The notes below the pieces were generated by a model. It worked only from the letters and a program-made list of their open reading frames with translations, was not told the DNA's origin and did no database searches. The position numbers were made by a program, and so were the translations under genes. A stretch of 64,000 nt of DNA, taken from assembly GCF_019049325.1 (NCBI RefSeq), contig NZ_JAGMUO010000097.1, positions 1 through 64,000 of the forward strand. Direction: 5' to 3'. Below, in pieces: positions 17,210 through 26,515 of the stretch. Origin of the DNA: Streptomyces sp. AC512_CC834 (lineage in GTDB: Bacteria; Actinomycetota; Actinomycetes; Streptomycetales; Streptomycetaceae). The first letter of the stretch is position 1; the number at the start of each line of letters is the position of its first letter.

Positions 17210-20200
17210 CTACTTCGGCCGCACCGGATCGCTCTTCGCGCTCTCGGGCCCCCGCCCGGCCATGTTCTCGGCGGTGACGGTGAAGGTGTACGTCTCCCCC
17301 GCGGTGAGGCCCTTGACCTCGGCCTTCGTGGCCCCTTCACCCACGCGGACGGGTGCGAGCGGCTTTCCGTTCCGGTAGGGCCTGATCAGATAGCCGGTCA
17401 CCGGAACGCCGCCGTCGAACGCCGGAGCCTTCCACCGCACCGAGGCACGGCCCTTGCCCGGTGACGCCGAGACCGCCTCGGGGGCCTCGGGTGCGGAGGG
17501 CAGGGCGTCCACCTCGAACTCCAGCAAGCCGTTGTTGAAGCCCGTACCGCCCACGGTCTGGAAGCGCACCCAGTCGAAGGTCTTCATGGCGAAGTTCACG
17601 GTCTTCGGCCCCTCGGCGGGGATGTCCCCGACCTCGACCCGGCTGCCGTCGGAGAAGGTCAGGACGCCGCCGTTGGCATCGTCCTTCGTCGTGCGGTCGG
17701 ACAGCACGATCCGGTCCGCCTTGATCTCATCCGGCCAGTCGAGCTGCACCCACGGGTCGAGTTCTCCGTCCGAGGCCCAGTCCGCGCCCGGCGTGGCGCC
17801 GCCGGAGTCGCAGCCGTCGTGGACGTTTTCCGCCGGGTAGTCGTCGCTGTACTCGGACGACGCCGTGGCCACGACGTCCGGCCGGCAGGCGGCGTTGCCG
17901 CGCAGTTTGGCCTTGTCGAGGCCGATGTCGACCAGCTTCGAGGCGGTGGCGTCCCCGCTGTCGGCGGAGGCGGCGGTGACACGCACCCGGCCGTCGCGGT
18001 GGTTGACGGTCAGGATGCCGTCGTCGTCGATGACCGCCTTCTCGGTCGGGGATCCGTCCGGCTCGGTCACCGACCAGAACACTCGCTTGAACGTGGCGCC
18101 GGCGGGTGCGACCGTGGCCTCGAAGCGGGCTTCGCCGTACGGCTCGTCCAGTGTGCTCGGACCGCTTACGGCGATGTCCTTCACGAACGTGGATGTGCGT
18201 CCCTCGGACTTCGACTGTGACGGCGGCAGGTGCTCGGTGCCCCAGTCCTTGTCGGGCTCGGAGCCCATCCACAGCTCCAGTGTGCCGCCGTCGGCGAGCT
18301 GGTCGTGCCGGAACCAGGCGTTGTCCAGCCGCTTGCCGTCCAGTCTGGCGTGCTGGATGTACATGTTCTCGGCCGAGTTGTGGTGCGTGACGATGCGGAA
18401 GCGCTTGCCCTTGGTGTGGCGCGGGTCGAGCTTGATGGTGATCTCGTCGAAGACCGGGGAGGTGATGTCGTAGACCGGCTCCTGCAGACTGCCGCCGGTG
18501 ACCTCGAAGAGCCCCATGCCCATCAGGGCGCTGAGGGCGCCCATCTGCCCCTGGTCCTCGTCGAAGTGGCCGTAGCCGTCGTCGGTCGCGGTCGAGCCGT
18601 AGGTCTTCTCCTTGACCTGCCGCACCCAGTACTGGGTCAGCCACGGCTTGCCGACGTAGTTGAACAGATGGGCCATCTCCAGACCGGGCTGATTGCCGTA
18701 GGAGACGTATCCCTCCCCGTACTCACCGATGAAGTCGTCCTTCTCCGCCCTCGTGAAGGCGTAGTTGAGCTTGTCCGCGTACGCCGTCTCGCCGCCCATC
18801 AGGTTGGCCAGCCCCATCACGTCCTGGGTGGTGAACCAGGTGGCCTGCCAGGCGTTCGCCTCGACGAAGTCGTCCGGGGCGAGCGGGTCGAAGGGGGTAC
18901 GCCAGCGGCCGTCGGCGTCGCGCGGGCGGATGAAGGCGGTGTCCTCGTCGTAGAGGTTGCGCCAGTTGCGGGAGCGTTCCTCCAGGTACTGCTGGGTGTC
19001 GGTGTCGTCCCAGGCCTCGAACTCGTTCAGGCCGACGTTCTCGCCCTCGCCGCCGGTGGCGGTGAACTTGACCGAGGTGACGTCGCGCTTCTCGAACCGG
19101 ACGGTCTTCCTGCCACCGTCGGCGGGGATGTCCTTCACGTCCACGCCGGAGCCGTCGCTGAACTCCAGCCGTCCGGAGCGGACATTGCTGTCGTTGTCCG
19201 CCCGGTCGCTGAGCACTACCTTCCGCAGCGTGCGCGGCTCGTCCCAGGTGAGCTCGATCCAGGGGCTCTTCTCCCCCGCCGACGCCCACTCGACGTCGGT
19301 GGGCGCGCGCAGTGGCCGGCCGTCGATCGCGTGGGCGGCGCCGTGCTCCTCGTCCAGCTCGGACGAGGCCGTGGCCTTCGCGTACTGGGTGGCGTTGATG
19401 CCCCGTTTGCCCAACTGCTTCGCGAACTGTGCCAGTGCCCAGTCCTGGTTCGCGTATTCCAGGGTCTGGCCCGCGCCCTGACCCGTCGTGCCACTCGGCA
19501 CGTAGCCGAGGTCGAGGTACTCGCGGTTGCCGCCGGTGCCCCAGCCCCCGTAGTCGAACCAGGCCTTGTCGAACAGCCCGCCCACCGACTGGGCGTCCAT
19601 CATCGCCTCGTACGCCAGGTCCGTGTCGAAGTCGCGGATGCCCTTGTTGTAGGCGCCGGTGATGAAGGACGTCACGGGTGAACCGCTCATCACCATCGAG
19701 TAGTTGCCGGCGACCGGCCCGCGGGGCAGCAGCTCGCCGTCCTTGTACATCTGGAGCTGGGACTTCACCAGGCTGCTGTAGATCTCCGGATAGGCGAGGC
19801 CGAGGACGCTGTTGAGGTTCCACTGGGTCAGCCACAGCGCGTCGTAGTTGTACATCGCGAACTCCGGCCTGCCGTCGCGGCCGACCGGTACGTGTCCGAC
19901 ACGGCCCCTGCCCCAGGTGTTGTCCAGGTAGGCGCCGTCGGCGTCGCTGACCATGCTGCGCCCGCACAGGACGTGGAACAGGTCGGTGTAGAACTTCTCC
20001 TGCTGCTGGTCGGTGCCGCCGCGGACGTCGATGCGGCCGAGCATCCGGTTCCACTGCTTCTGGGCATCGGCCTTGACCGCGTCGAAGTCCCAGCCGGGCA
20101 GCTCGGTCCGCAGGTTCTTCTCCGCTCCCGCGGTGCCGGTCAGGGACAGGCCGACCTTCATCTGCACCTGTTCGCCCGCCTCGAGTCGGTCGTAGCGCAC

Positions 20201-21055
20201 GTAGGCGCCGGCGTCGGTCCCCGAGACCTCGTCGACGGGCTCTCCACCGTCGACGAGCTTGCCGCCGGCCCAGCCGTGCAGGGAGTCGAAGGGCTTGTCG
20301 AAGCGGATGTCGAAGTACAGCTTCACCTTGTGGTCGGCGTCGTCCTCGGCGAAGCCCTCGCCGTGCTGCAGTACGTAGCCGGCGATCTCGCGGTCGTTGC
20401 TCCTGGTCACGTGCGCGTCGTCCATGATCGCCTCGCCCAGGTGGCCGCCGAGGTTGACCAGGATCTCGCTGGGTCCGGCCTTGTCGTACGTATAGCGGTG
20501 CATGCCGACGCGGTCGGTGGAGGTGAGCTCCGCGTCGATGCCGTAGCGGTCCAAGTGCAGCTTGTGGTAGCCGGGTTGTGCGACTTCACCGTTGTCGTGG
20601 TCGACGTGCGACTGCCAGCCCTCGTCGCCGTCGAGCTTGGGTACGCTCTCGCCGCTGGTCGGCATCACCTGCACGCCGGACAGCCGCCAGTCGTGGAGGT
20701 GGCTGAAGCCCTTGACCTGGTTCTCGTTGCGCCGGTAGCCGGTGTCGCGGGAGGAGTGGGTGCTGGTGTCCGGGCGCAGTTTGACCATGCCGAACGGTCT
20801 GCTGGCCGACTGGAAGAAGAAGTACCGGCCGATGTCGGCCTCCACCCACGGGTTCACCCGGTCCACGTAGTTCCGTCGGTCCTCGTGGTCGCGTTCGGCA
20901 CCCGCGGAGGGTGCGGCCGCGGCGACGGGCGTGCTCGCGCCGCCGTCCACCACGCCCAGAACCAGCAGGAGGGCGCTCAGCAGTAAGGTCAGGCGGCGGG
21001 CGAGTCGGGAGGCGGCGGCTCGGGCTGCCCGCCCGTCTCTGGGACGACCTGGCAT
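17210..21055 (-). CDS. secreted GH92 alpha-mannosidase with discoidin-like and fibronectin III modules
   Basis: Exported calcium-dependent exo-alpha-mannosidase of 1281 residues. A twin-Arg-rich start and hydrophobic segment (about 21-40) form the signal. The GH92 N-terminal domain starts at YVDRVNPWVEADIGRYFFFQ, and the catalytic domain includes NYDALWLTQWNLNSVLGLAY, GNQPGLEMAHLFNYVGKPWL and FDEDQGQMGALSALMGMGLF. A discoidin-like module (about 555-690) is inserted inside the catalytic region. A second one lies at about 1050-1180 and an FN3 domain at 1190-1281. Family members trim alpha-1,2 and other mannosyl bonds; the DEDQGQM variant leaves the linkage uncertain. The start at 21055 has a GAGGAG site, and an operator lies at 21081-21088. 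Confidence 0.93.
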   Translation of the reverse strand: MPGRPRDGRAARAAASRLARRLTLLLSALLLVLGVVDGGASTPVAAAAPSAGAERDHEDRRNYVDRVNPWVEADIGRYFFFQSASRPFGMVKLRPDTSTHSSRDTGYRRNENQVKGFSHLHDWRLSGVQVMPTSGESVPKLDGDEGWQSHVDHDNGEVAQPGYHKLHLDRYGIDAELTSTDRVGMHRYTYDKAGPSEILVNLGGHLGEAIMDDAHVTRSNDREIAGYVLQHGEGFAEDDADHKVKLYFDIRFDKPFDSLHGWAGGKLVDGGEPVDEVSGTDAGAYVRYDRLEAGEQVQMKVGLSLTGTAGAEKNLRTELPGWDFDAVKADAQKQWNRMLGRIDVRGGTDQQQEKFYTDLFHVLCGRSMVSDADGAYLDNTWGRGRVGHVPVGRDGRPEFAMYNYDALWLTQWNLNSVLGLAYPEIYSSLVKSQLQMYKDGELLPRGPVAGNYSMVMSGSPVTSFITGAYNKGIRDFDTDLAYEAMMDAQSVGGLFDKAWFDYGGWGTGGNREYLDLGYVPSGTTGQGAGQTLEYANQDWALAQFAKQLGKRGINATQYAKATASSELDEEHGAAHAIDGRPLRAPTDVEWASAGEKSPWIELTWDEPRTLRKVVLSDRADNDSNVRSGRLEFSDGSGVDVKDIPADGGRKTVRFEKRDVTSVKFTATGGEGENVGLNEFEAWDDTDTQQYLEERSRNWRNLYDEDTAFIRPRDADGRWRTPFDPLAPDDFVEANAWQATWFTTQDVMGLANLMGGETAYADKLNYAFTRAEKDDFIGEYGEGYVSYGNQPGLEMAHLFNYVGKPWLTQYWVRQVKEKTYGSTATDDGYGHFDEDQGQMGALSALMGMGLFEVTGGSLQEPVYDITSPVFDEITIKLDPRHTKGKRFRIVTHHNSAENMYIQHARLDGKRLDNAWFRHDQLADGGTLELWMGSEPDKDWGTEHLPPSQSKSEGRTSTFVKDIAVSGPSTLDEPYGEARFEATVAPAGATFKRVFWSVTEPDGSPTEKAVIDDDGILTVNHRDGRVRVTAASADSGDATASKLVDIGLDKAKLRGNAACRPDVVATASSEYSDDYPAENVHDGCDSGGATPGADWASDGELDPWVQLDWPDEIKADRIVLSDRTTKDDANGGVLTFSDGSRVEVGDIPAEGPKTVNFAMKTFDWVRFQTVGGTGFNNGLLEFEVDALPSAPEAPEAVSASPGKGRASVRWKAPAFDGGVPVTGYLIRPYRNGKPLAPVRVGEGATKAEVKGLTAGETYTFTVTAENMAGRGPESAKSDPVRPK

Positions 21056-21080
21056 GAAAGTCTCCTCGCGTGCGGGTTAG

Positions 21081-21088
21081 CGTTAACG
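21081..21088. promoter_or_regulatory. CGTTAACG palindrome, putative LacI operator for the GH92 gene
   Basis: The perfect 8-bp palindrome CGTTAACG lies 26 bases upstream of the GH92 start. The same core occurs in front of the other units of this locus. The LacI protein encoded at 25483 is the obvious candidate to bind it. Confidence 0.75.
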
Positions 21089-21240
21089 TGAGAATCCAAG
21101 GCTGGAGCGTCCCTGCTTCACAGGGTCGTGTCAATGGCGCCGACACAACCGGCTTCCCGACAGCCTGGGCCCACAGGTGCGTTTTCAGCTTCCGCACATC
21201 CGTTGACGCCTCCGCGACGCGCCGCTAACTTCCGTGTGAA

Positions 21241-21248
21241 CGTTAACT
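21241..21248. promoter_or_regulatory. CGTTAACT site, putative LacI operator for the sugar symporter gene
   Basis: CGTTAACT differs by one base from the shared palindrome and lies 20 bases upstream of the MFS start at 21268, just before its ribosome site. Together with 21081-21088 it flanks the divergent promoter region shared with the GH92 gene, about 160 bases apart. Confidence 0.65.
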
Positions 21249-21267
21249 CAAAATTCGGAGGTCTTTC

Positions 21268-22650
21268 GTGTCCCAGGCAGCGGCACCCGACGCGAAGAGC
21301 GTGGGCAGGTCCTCCACCAGACGCATCTACTTCTTCGGCGCCCTCGGCGGCCTGCTCTTCGGCTACGACACCGGGGTCATCGCAGGCGCACTGCTCTACA
21401 TCCGGGACGAGTTGGGGCTGACCCCGCTGACTGAGGGTCTCGTCGTCAGCTCCCTTCTGGTGGGGGCGATGGCGGGAGCGACCACCGCGGGAAGGCTCGC
21501 CGACACCCTCGGCCGGCGCCGCGTCGGCATGGCCGCTTCGGTCGCCTTCGGCGCGGGCGCGCTGGCCGCGGGCCTGGCCCCCAACACGGCACTGCTGGTC
21601 GCCGCCCGCGTCCTGCTGGGCCTCGGTGTGGGAGCGGCCTCGGTCGTCGTTCCCCTCTACCTCTCGGAGATGGCCACCACGCGAAGTCGCGGCGCGGTGT
21701 CGTCCCTGAACCAGTTGATGATCACCGTGGGCATCTTCGTGGCCTACGTCACCAACTCGCTGCTGGCGCCGGCCGAGGCATGGCGCTGGATGCTCGGCCT
21801 CGCGATCGTGCCCTCGACGGTGATGCTGGCGGGCTTGATCGTGATGCCGGAGACGCCGCGCTGGCTGCTGCGCAACGGGCGGGAGGAGGAAGCCCGCGAG
21901 GTGCTCGCGCGAACGCGTGGTGCGACCGGGATCGAGGCCGAACTCGCCGAGATCCGGCAGGTAGAGGCCACCTCCCGGGAGCGGGCGGGACTGCGGGAGG
22001 TCTTCGTGCCCTGGCTGCGTCCCGCGCTCGTGGTGGGCATCGGGCTCGCCGTGCTCAATCAGGTCGTCGGCATCAACACGATCATCTACTACGCGCCCAC
22101 GACGCTGACCGACGTCGGGTTCAGCGACTCCGCCGCGATCTACGCCAACACCGGAATCGGCGCGGTCAACATGGTGATGACGCTGGTGGCCATCTGGCTC
22201 ATCGACAAGGTGGGCAGGAAGCGGCTGCTGCTGACCGGAGCGACGTGCATGTGCGTCAGCCTGACCGTGCTGGCGGCGACCTCGCTCCTGCTGCCGGAAC
22301 CGGACGGCCCGGGTGCGGTCGGCGTGGTCACGCTGGCCTGTCTCGCCGCGTTCATCGTCAGCTTCTCCGCGTCCTGGGGCGCCGTGTGCTGGGTGGTGAT
22401 CAGCGAGGTGTTCCCGCTGCACGTGCGGGGCGCCGCGGTCGGCTTCTGCACGATGCTGCTGTGGCTGGCCAACTTCGTCGTCTCGCTCAGCTTCCCGGTC
22501 CTGCTCGACGCCGTGGGCATCGGCTGGCTGTTCCTCGGGTTCGCGGCGATCTGCGCCCTCGCCCGTGTGTTCACGGCACGGTTCGTCGTGGAGACCAAGG
22601 GGCGCAGTCTCGAGGACATCGAGCTCGCCCTGCGCGCCCGGGAGGCCTGA
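21268..22650 (+). CDS. MFS sugar:proton symporter
   Basis: Sugar porter family protein of 460 residues with twelve membrane segments and all family signatures: GYDTGVIAGAL in helix 1, GRLADTLGRRR after helix 2, PLYLSEMATTRSRGAVSSLN, the PETPRWLLRNGR loop, NQVVGINTIIYYAPT in helix 7 and VETKGRSLEDIE at the end. This group imports hexoses such as glucose; in this setting free mannose released by the GH92 enzyme is the likely substrate (inference). GTG 21268 is served by GGAGGT. It is divergent from GH92 and followed by the isomerase unit, which has its own operator. Confidence 0.92.
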   Translation: MSQAAAPDAKSVGRSSTRRIYFFGALGGLLFGYDTGVIAGALLYIRDELGLTPLTEGLVVSSLLVGAMAGATTAGRLADTLGRRRVGMAASVAFGAGALAAGLAPNTALLVAARVLLGLGVGAASVVVPLYLSEMATTRSRGAVSSLNQLMITVGIFVAYVTNSLLAPAEAWRWMLGLAIVPSTVMLAGLIVMPETPRWLLRNGREEEAREVLARTRGATGIEAELAEIRQVEATSRERAGLREVFVPWLRPALVVGIGLAVLNQVVGINTIIYYAPTTLTDVGFSDSAAIYANTGIGAVNMVMTLVAIWLIDKVGRKRLLLTGATCMCVSLTVLAATSLLLPEPDGPGAVGVVTLACLAAFIVSFSASWGAVCWVVISEVFPLHVRGAAVGFCTMLLWLANFVVSLSFPVLLDAVGIGWLFLGFAAICALARVFTARFVVETKGRSLEDIELALRAREA

Positions 22651-22747
22651 CGTCCGCCCCATCGACGAACCACGAACACCTCGCCCACGGTCACCCCACC
22701 GTCGCCCCCCTGTACCGCCTTGACTGGGGCCGGACCCCGCACCTTAC

Positions 22748-22755
22748 AGTTAACG
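22748..22755. promoter_or_regulatory. AGTTAACG site, putative LacI operator for the isomerase-kinase-regulator unit
   Basis: AGTTAACG, one base off the shared core and followed by ATAAC, lies 32 bases upstream of the GTG start at 22787. The following ATAAC gives it the same GTTAACGATA run seen at 26587-26596. Confidence 0.65.
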
Positions 22756-22786
22756 ATAACATTCAGATCGACCCCCGGAGAGTGCC

Positions 22787-24505
22787 GTGACCCGCTCCTA
22801 CCAGCGCAACCCCCGCTACCCGGCTGTCGACGGAAGGGTCGCGCGCGGGTGGGAGGCCGCTGTCCGGACCCTGCCCGCCGGGCCCGCCGTACTGGCCCTC
22901 GACGGCCCGGCCGCGCTCGACTGGAGTGCCGTACACAGCCATCTGTCCCGCGCGCTCGCCGCGCACTGCACGCCCGCCCGTTTCGTGGACCTGCGCGAGT
23001 TCGAGGCCGACTGGGACACCGTCCTCGAGCGGACCGGCGACGGCCCGGGCGCGGATCCGTACTACCTGCCCCTCGCCCGCGCCTCCGTTGCCGGGGCGTA
23101 CACCACGCTGCCCCGGACCGACACTCCCGACGAGGGGCTGCTGATCGCCCTGGGCCCGGGCGCCGCACTCGTCGGGCACGACCTGCTGTGGTACGCCGAC
23201 CTGCCCAAGCGCTACGCCGAAGCGGCCGTCAGCGCCGGGGACCCGGCCGTCGGCGTCAACCTCGGCCGGCACGGCGCGCCCGGCGACCTGCGCCGTCTGT
23301 TCTACGCGGACTGGCCCGTGCTCGACGCCCACCGCGACGCCCACGCCGCCGACATCGACCGCTGGCTGGACCTCCAGGACATCCGACGTCCGGCCTCGAT
23401 CGACGGGAGCACCCTGCGCGCCACTCTCGCGCACCTGGCCGCCGGCCCGGTCCGTACCCGCCCGTGGTTCAACTCCACCCTCTGGGGAGGACAGTGGGCA
23501 TCGAGCGAACTGGGCTTCACGCCGCAGAGCGGCAACACCGCACTCGGCTACGAGCTGATCGCACCCGAGGCCGGCGTCCTGGTGGGCGACGGGCCCGAGG
23601 CCGAGGTGGAGCTGCCCTTCCAACTGCTCTGCGTCCTGCATCCCGAGGAGTTCCTCGGTGCGGCGGTGCACGAGGAGTTCGGCACCTCCTTCCCGATCCG
23701 CTTCGACTACCTCGACACCGTCCGGGGAGGCAGCCTCTCGGTCCATCTGCACCCGCGCGAGGAGTACATGCGCGCACACTTCGGTTGGGCCTACACCCAG
23801 CACGAGACCTACTACCTCACGGCCACGGCCGCCGAGGACCCCCGCGTCCACCTGGGGCTCCAGCAGGACGCCGACATCGAGCTGATGCGCAAGCAGGTGA
23901 TCGCCGCCATCGAGCACGGCGAGGAGATGAACGTCGAACGCTTCGTCCAGAGCCATCCCGCCGAGGAAGGCCGGCTCTACCTGATCCCGGCGGGGACACC
24001 GCACGCCTCGGGCACCGGCAATCTCGTCCTGGAGATCAGCGCCACACCGTACCTGTACTCTCTGCGCTTCTACGACTGGCTCCGCAAGGGGAAGGACGGA
24101 GCGCCCCGCCCGCTGCCCTACGAGCACGCGTTCGCCAATCTCGACGACACCCGCCGGGGCGAGGCGGTGAGCCGCGACCTCTTGCAGCAGCCCCACGTGC
24201 TGCGCGAGGGATCAGGCTGGCGGGAGGAGGTTCTAGGTGCGCTGCCGGAGATGTTCTACGAAGTGCGCCGCGTGGCGCTCGAGCCGTCCTGCCGGGGCGC
24301 CGCCATGGACACGGCGGGCCGGTTCCACATCCTCAACGTCTCCGCCGGGGAAGGCGTCGTGATCGAGTGGGGCGACGGCCGTTCGCACGACCTCGCCTTC
24401 GCCGAGACCCTGACGGTCCCCGCCGGGGTCGGCCCCTACCGGTTGCGCCCGCTGGGCCCGAAGCCCGTGCACGTCGTCACCTCACTGGTCAGGGAGGACC
24501 GTTGA
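22787..24505 (+). CDS. class I mannose-6-phosphate isomerase-like protein with kinase-fold N-terminal extension
   Basis: Cytoplasmic protein of 572 residues predicted to interconvert mannose-6-phosphate and fructose-6-phosphate. The C-terminal part (about 215-572) is a cupin phosphomannose isomerase, with SVHLHPREEYMRAHFGW supplying metal-binding His residues and LYLIPAGTPHASGTGNLVLE closing the site. The first 200 residues resemble a uridine-kinase-like fold (VLALDGPAALDWSAVHSHLS) but lack the GxxGxGKS phosphate loop, so they are probably structural or regulatory. Usual class I isomerases have about 400 residues. GTG 22787 follows GGAGAG. Its stop overlaps the start of the ROK kinase gene by one base, so the two are translationally coupled. 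Confidence 0.85.
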   Translation: MTRSYQRNPRYPAVDGRVARGWEAAVRTLPAGPAVLALDGPAALDWSAVHSHLSRALAAHCTPARFVDLREFEADWDTVLERTGDGPGADPYYLPLARASVAGAYTTLPRTDTPDEGLLIALGPGAALVGHDLLWYADLPKRYAEAAVSAGDPAVGVNLGRHGAPGDLRRLFYADWPVLDAHRDAHAADIDRWLDLQDIRRPASIDGSTLRATLAHLAAGPVRTRPWFNSTLWGGQWASSELGFTPQSGNTALGYELIAPEAGVLVGDGPEAEVELPFQLLCVLHPEEFLGAAVHEEFGTSFPIRFDYLDTVRGGSLSVHLHPREEYMRAHFGWAYTQHETYYLTATAAEDPRVHLGLQQDADIELMRKQVIAAIEHGEEMNVERFVQSHPAEEGRLYLIPAGTPHASGTGNLVLEISATPYLYSLRFYDWLRKGKDGAPRPLPYEHAFANLDDTRRGEAVSRDLLQQPHVLREGSGWREEVLGALPEMFYEVRRVALEPSCRGAAMDTAGRFHILNVSAGEGVVIEWGDGRSHDLAFAETLTVPAGVGPYRLRPLGPKPVHVVTSLVREDR

Positions 24506-25425
24506 TGCGGCCGGTACTGGAGATCGGCGGCACGCATGTCACCGCCGCCATGGTGGACCTGCCGGCGGGAGCCGTGCACGGGGAGACCGCTCGGGAACCG
24601 CTGCCCCCGCACGGCTGTGCCGAGGAGATTCTCGGCCGTCTCGCCCGGGCCGCCTCCCGTCTCGGGGCGCCGCCGTCCGCCACCTGGGGCGTGGCCGTGC
24701 CCGGGCCCTTCGACTACGAGGCCGGTCTGGCACTGTTCGAGGGCGTCGGAAAGTTCGACGCGTTGTACGGCGTGGATGTCGACGCCGCCTTGCGTGCGCG
24801 CATCCGCCCGACACCCGCCACGCTCCGCTTCGTCAACGACGCCGACGCCTTCGGCCTGGGCGAACACACCGGCGGGGCCGCGGCCGGACACGCACGCGCC
24901 ATCTGCCTGACTCTCGGCAGCGGCGTGGGCTCGGCCTTCCTGGCGGACGGCATGCCGGTCAACGACGGACCACACGTACCGCCACAAGGCAGTGCCCACC
25001 GGCTGGCCTTCGACGGACGCCCGCTGGAGGACACGGTCTCACGCCGCGCGATCCGGGCCGCCTACGCCCGTGCCGCGGACGGCAGTCCGGACGACGTGCC
25101 CGACGTACGGGGCATCGCCGCCCGCGCACGCACCGGAGACGCCCTTGCCGGCGAGGTGCTCGAACACGCCTTCCGCGCCCTGGGGGTCGCCATGGCCCCC
25201 TGGGTGAACCGCTTCGCGGCCACCGTGCTGGTCGTCGGCGGCTCCATCGCGACGTCCTGGGACCTCGTCGTGACGCCACTGCGCGACGGTCTGGTGGCCG
25301 GCGGAGCGTCCGGGCCGAGCCTCGCACCCGCCCGCCTGCCCGACACGGCCTCGCTTCTGGGGGCCGCGCGGTGGGCCGCGTCCCGGGCGGCGGACGGGGA
25401 GGAGAGCCAAGGCGTCCGCCTATGA
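24505..25425 (+). CDS. ROK-family sugar kinase
   Basis: Predicted ATP-dependent hexose kinase of 306 residues. The phosphate-1 loop is LEIGGTHVTAAMVD (Glu where most ROK proteins have Asp). The catalytic Asp is in FVNDADAFGLGEH, the phosphate-2 loop is LTLGSGVGSAFLADG and the adenosine region is VLVVGGSIATSW. The cysteine zinc motif CxCGxxGC of many ROK kinases is missing, being replaced by PPQGSAHRLAFDGRPLEDTV. Coupled to the isomerase gene by a TGATG overlap, it most likely phosphorylates mannose at position 6, so that uptake, phosphorylation and isomerisation form one pathway. The assignment to mannose rather than glucose is inferred from context. Confidence 0.85.
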   Translation: MRPVLEIGGTHVTAAMVDLPAGAVHGETAREPLPPHGCAEEILGRLARAASRLGAPPSATWGVAVPGPFDYEAGLALFEGVGKFDALYGVDVDAALRARIRPTPATLRFVNDADAFGLGEHTGGAAAGHARAICLTLGSGVGSAFLADGMPVNDGPHVPPQGSAHRLAFDGRPLEDTVSRRAIRAAYARAADGSPDDVPDVRGIAARARTGDALAGEVLEHAFRALGVAMAPWVNRFAATVLVVGGSIATSWDLVVTPLRDGLVAGGASGPSLAPARLPDTASLLGAARWAASRAADGEESQGVRL

Positions 25426-25482
25426 TGGTGGATCCGCGCAGACGGCGAACGGCTGCCGGTGCCCGAAGGGAGCAGCAACGCA

Positions 25483-26514
25483 GTGTCCGGGTCCGTAACC
25501 GCCGGAGAGCCGCCTCGCCCCAGCCCCACGATGCGAGACGTCGCGGCACGCGCCGGCGTCAGCGCCATGACCGTCTCGAGGGTGCTCAAGGGGAACGAGG
25601 GCGTCGGCGAATCCACCCGTCGACGCGTTCTCGAAGCCGTGACCGACCTGGGCTACCGCCGCAACGAGACGGCGCGCAATCTGCGGCTCGGCCGGCACAG
25701 CGGGCTGGTCGGACTCGTCGTCACCAACCTCGCCAACCCCTTCTACGCCCAACTCGCCCTCGGCGCGGAGGAAGTGGTGCAGGCGTACGGCCTCAGGCTG
25801 GTGCTCGGCAACACCGCCGAACAGCTCGCGCAGGAGAAGCACCTTGTCCAGGACCTCGTCTCCCGGCAGGTGAACGGTCTGATCGTCGTCCCGGCCGGCT
25901 CCGACCAACGACATCTCTCCCCCGAGGAGCTGGAAGGCACCCCGCTCGTCCTGGCCGCGCGCCCGCCGGCCGGCATCGAGGCCGACACCGTGCTGGTCGA
26001 CGACTTCGGCGGTGCCCGAGCCGCCACCGCACGGCTCGTGGCGGACGGCCACGAGAAGATCGGGTTCGTCGGCAATCCGCCCACCCTCTTCACCGGTGCC
26101 GAGCGCTTCCGCGGCTGGTGGTCCGCGCTGGAGGAAGCCGGACTCCGGCCGCGCGAGGAGTGGGTGCGGCGGGGCCCGTACACCGTCGTCACGGCTGAGG
26201 CCGCCGCGCTGGAACTGCTGGACCAGCCGGACGCGCCGACCGCGTTGTTCTGTGCCAACAACCGCCTGACCCTGGGCGCCTGCCGTGCGGTGCGCGGTCT
26301 CGGCACCGCCGCCGCGATCGCCGGCTTCGACGATGTGGAGTCCGCCGACCTGCTGGGTGTTCCGCTCACCCTGGCCTCCTACGCCCCGGACGAGATCGGC
26401 CGCCGCGCGGCCCAGTTGCTCATGGACCGTTTGGAGGCCGGATCCGGGACAGGGCCGACCGGCCCGCCGCGCAGGACGGTCATTCCCACCCTGCTGGCCA
26501 CCTACGGCCGGTGA
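25483..26514 (+). CDS. LacI-family transcriptional regulator of the mannoside locus
   Basis: A regulator of about 343 residues. The LacI helix-turn-helix and hinge are clear (TMRDVAARAGVSAMTVSRVL, then GYRRNETARNLRLGRHSG), followed by a periplasmic-binding-protein-like sensor domain starting LVGLVVTNLANPFYAQLALG. I use GTG 25483, preceded by GGGAG; GTG 25459 is also in frame. It lies 57 bases after the kinase gene, in the same unit. LacI proteins recognise central-CG palindromes, which fits the CGTTAACG sites at five places between 21081 and 26723, including the one that controls its own unit. The inducer is probably mannose or a small mannoside (inference). Confidence 0.92.
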   Translation: MSGSVTAGEPPRPSPTMRDVAARAGVSAMTVSRVLKGNEGVGESTRRRVLEAVTDLGYRRNETARNLRLGRHSGLVGLVVTNLANPFYAQLALGAEEVVQAYGLRLVLGNTAEQLAQEKHLVQDLVSRQVNGLIVVPAGSDQRHLSPEELEGTPLVLAARPPAGIEADTVLVDDFGGARAATARLVADGHEKIGFVGNPPTLFTGAERFRGWWSALEEAGLRPREEWVRRGPYTVVTAEAAALELLDQPDAPTALFCANNRLTLGACRAVRGLGTAAAIAGFDDVESADLLGVPLTLASYAPDEIGRRAAQLLMDRLEAGSGTGPTGPPRRTVIPTLLATYGR

Positions 26515-26515
26515 G

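Noticed and set aside
22763..24196. Long minus-strand open frame opposite the isomerase gene
   Set aside because: It lies wholly antisense to a gene with clear isomerase motifs and has the His, Gln and Val-rich look of a GC-driven shadow frame.
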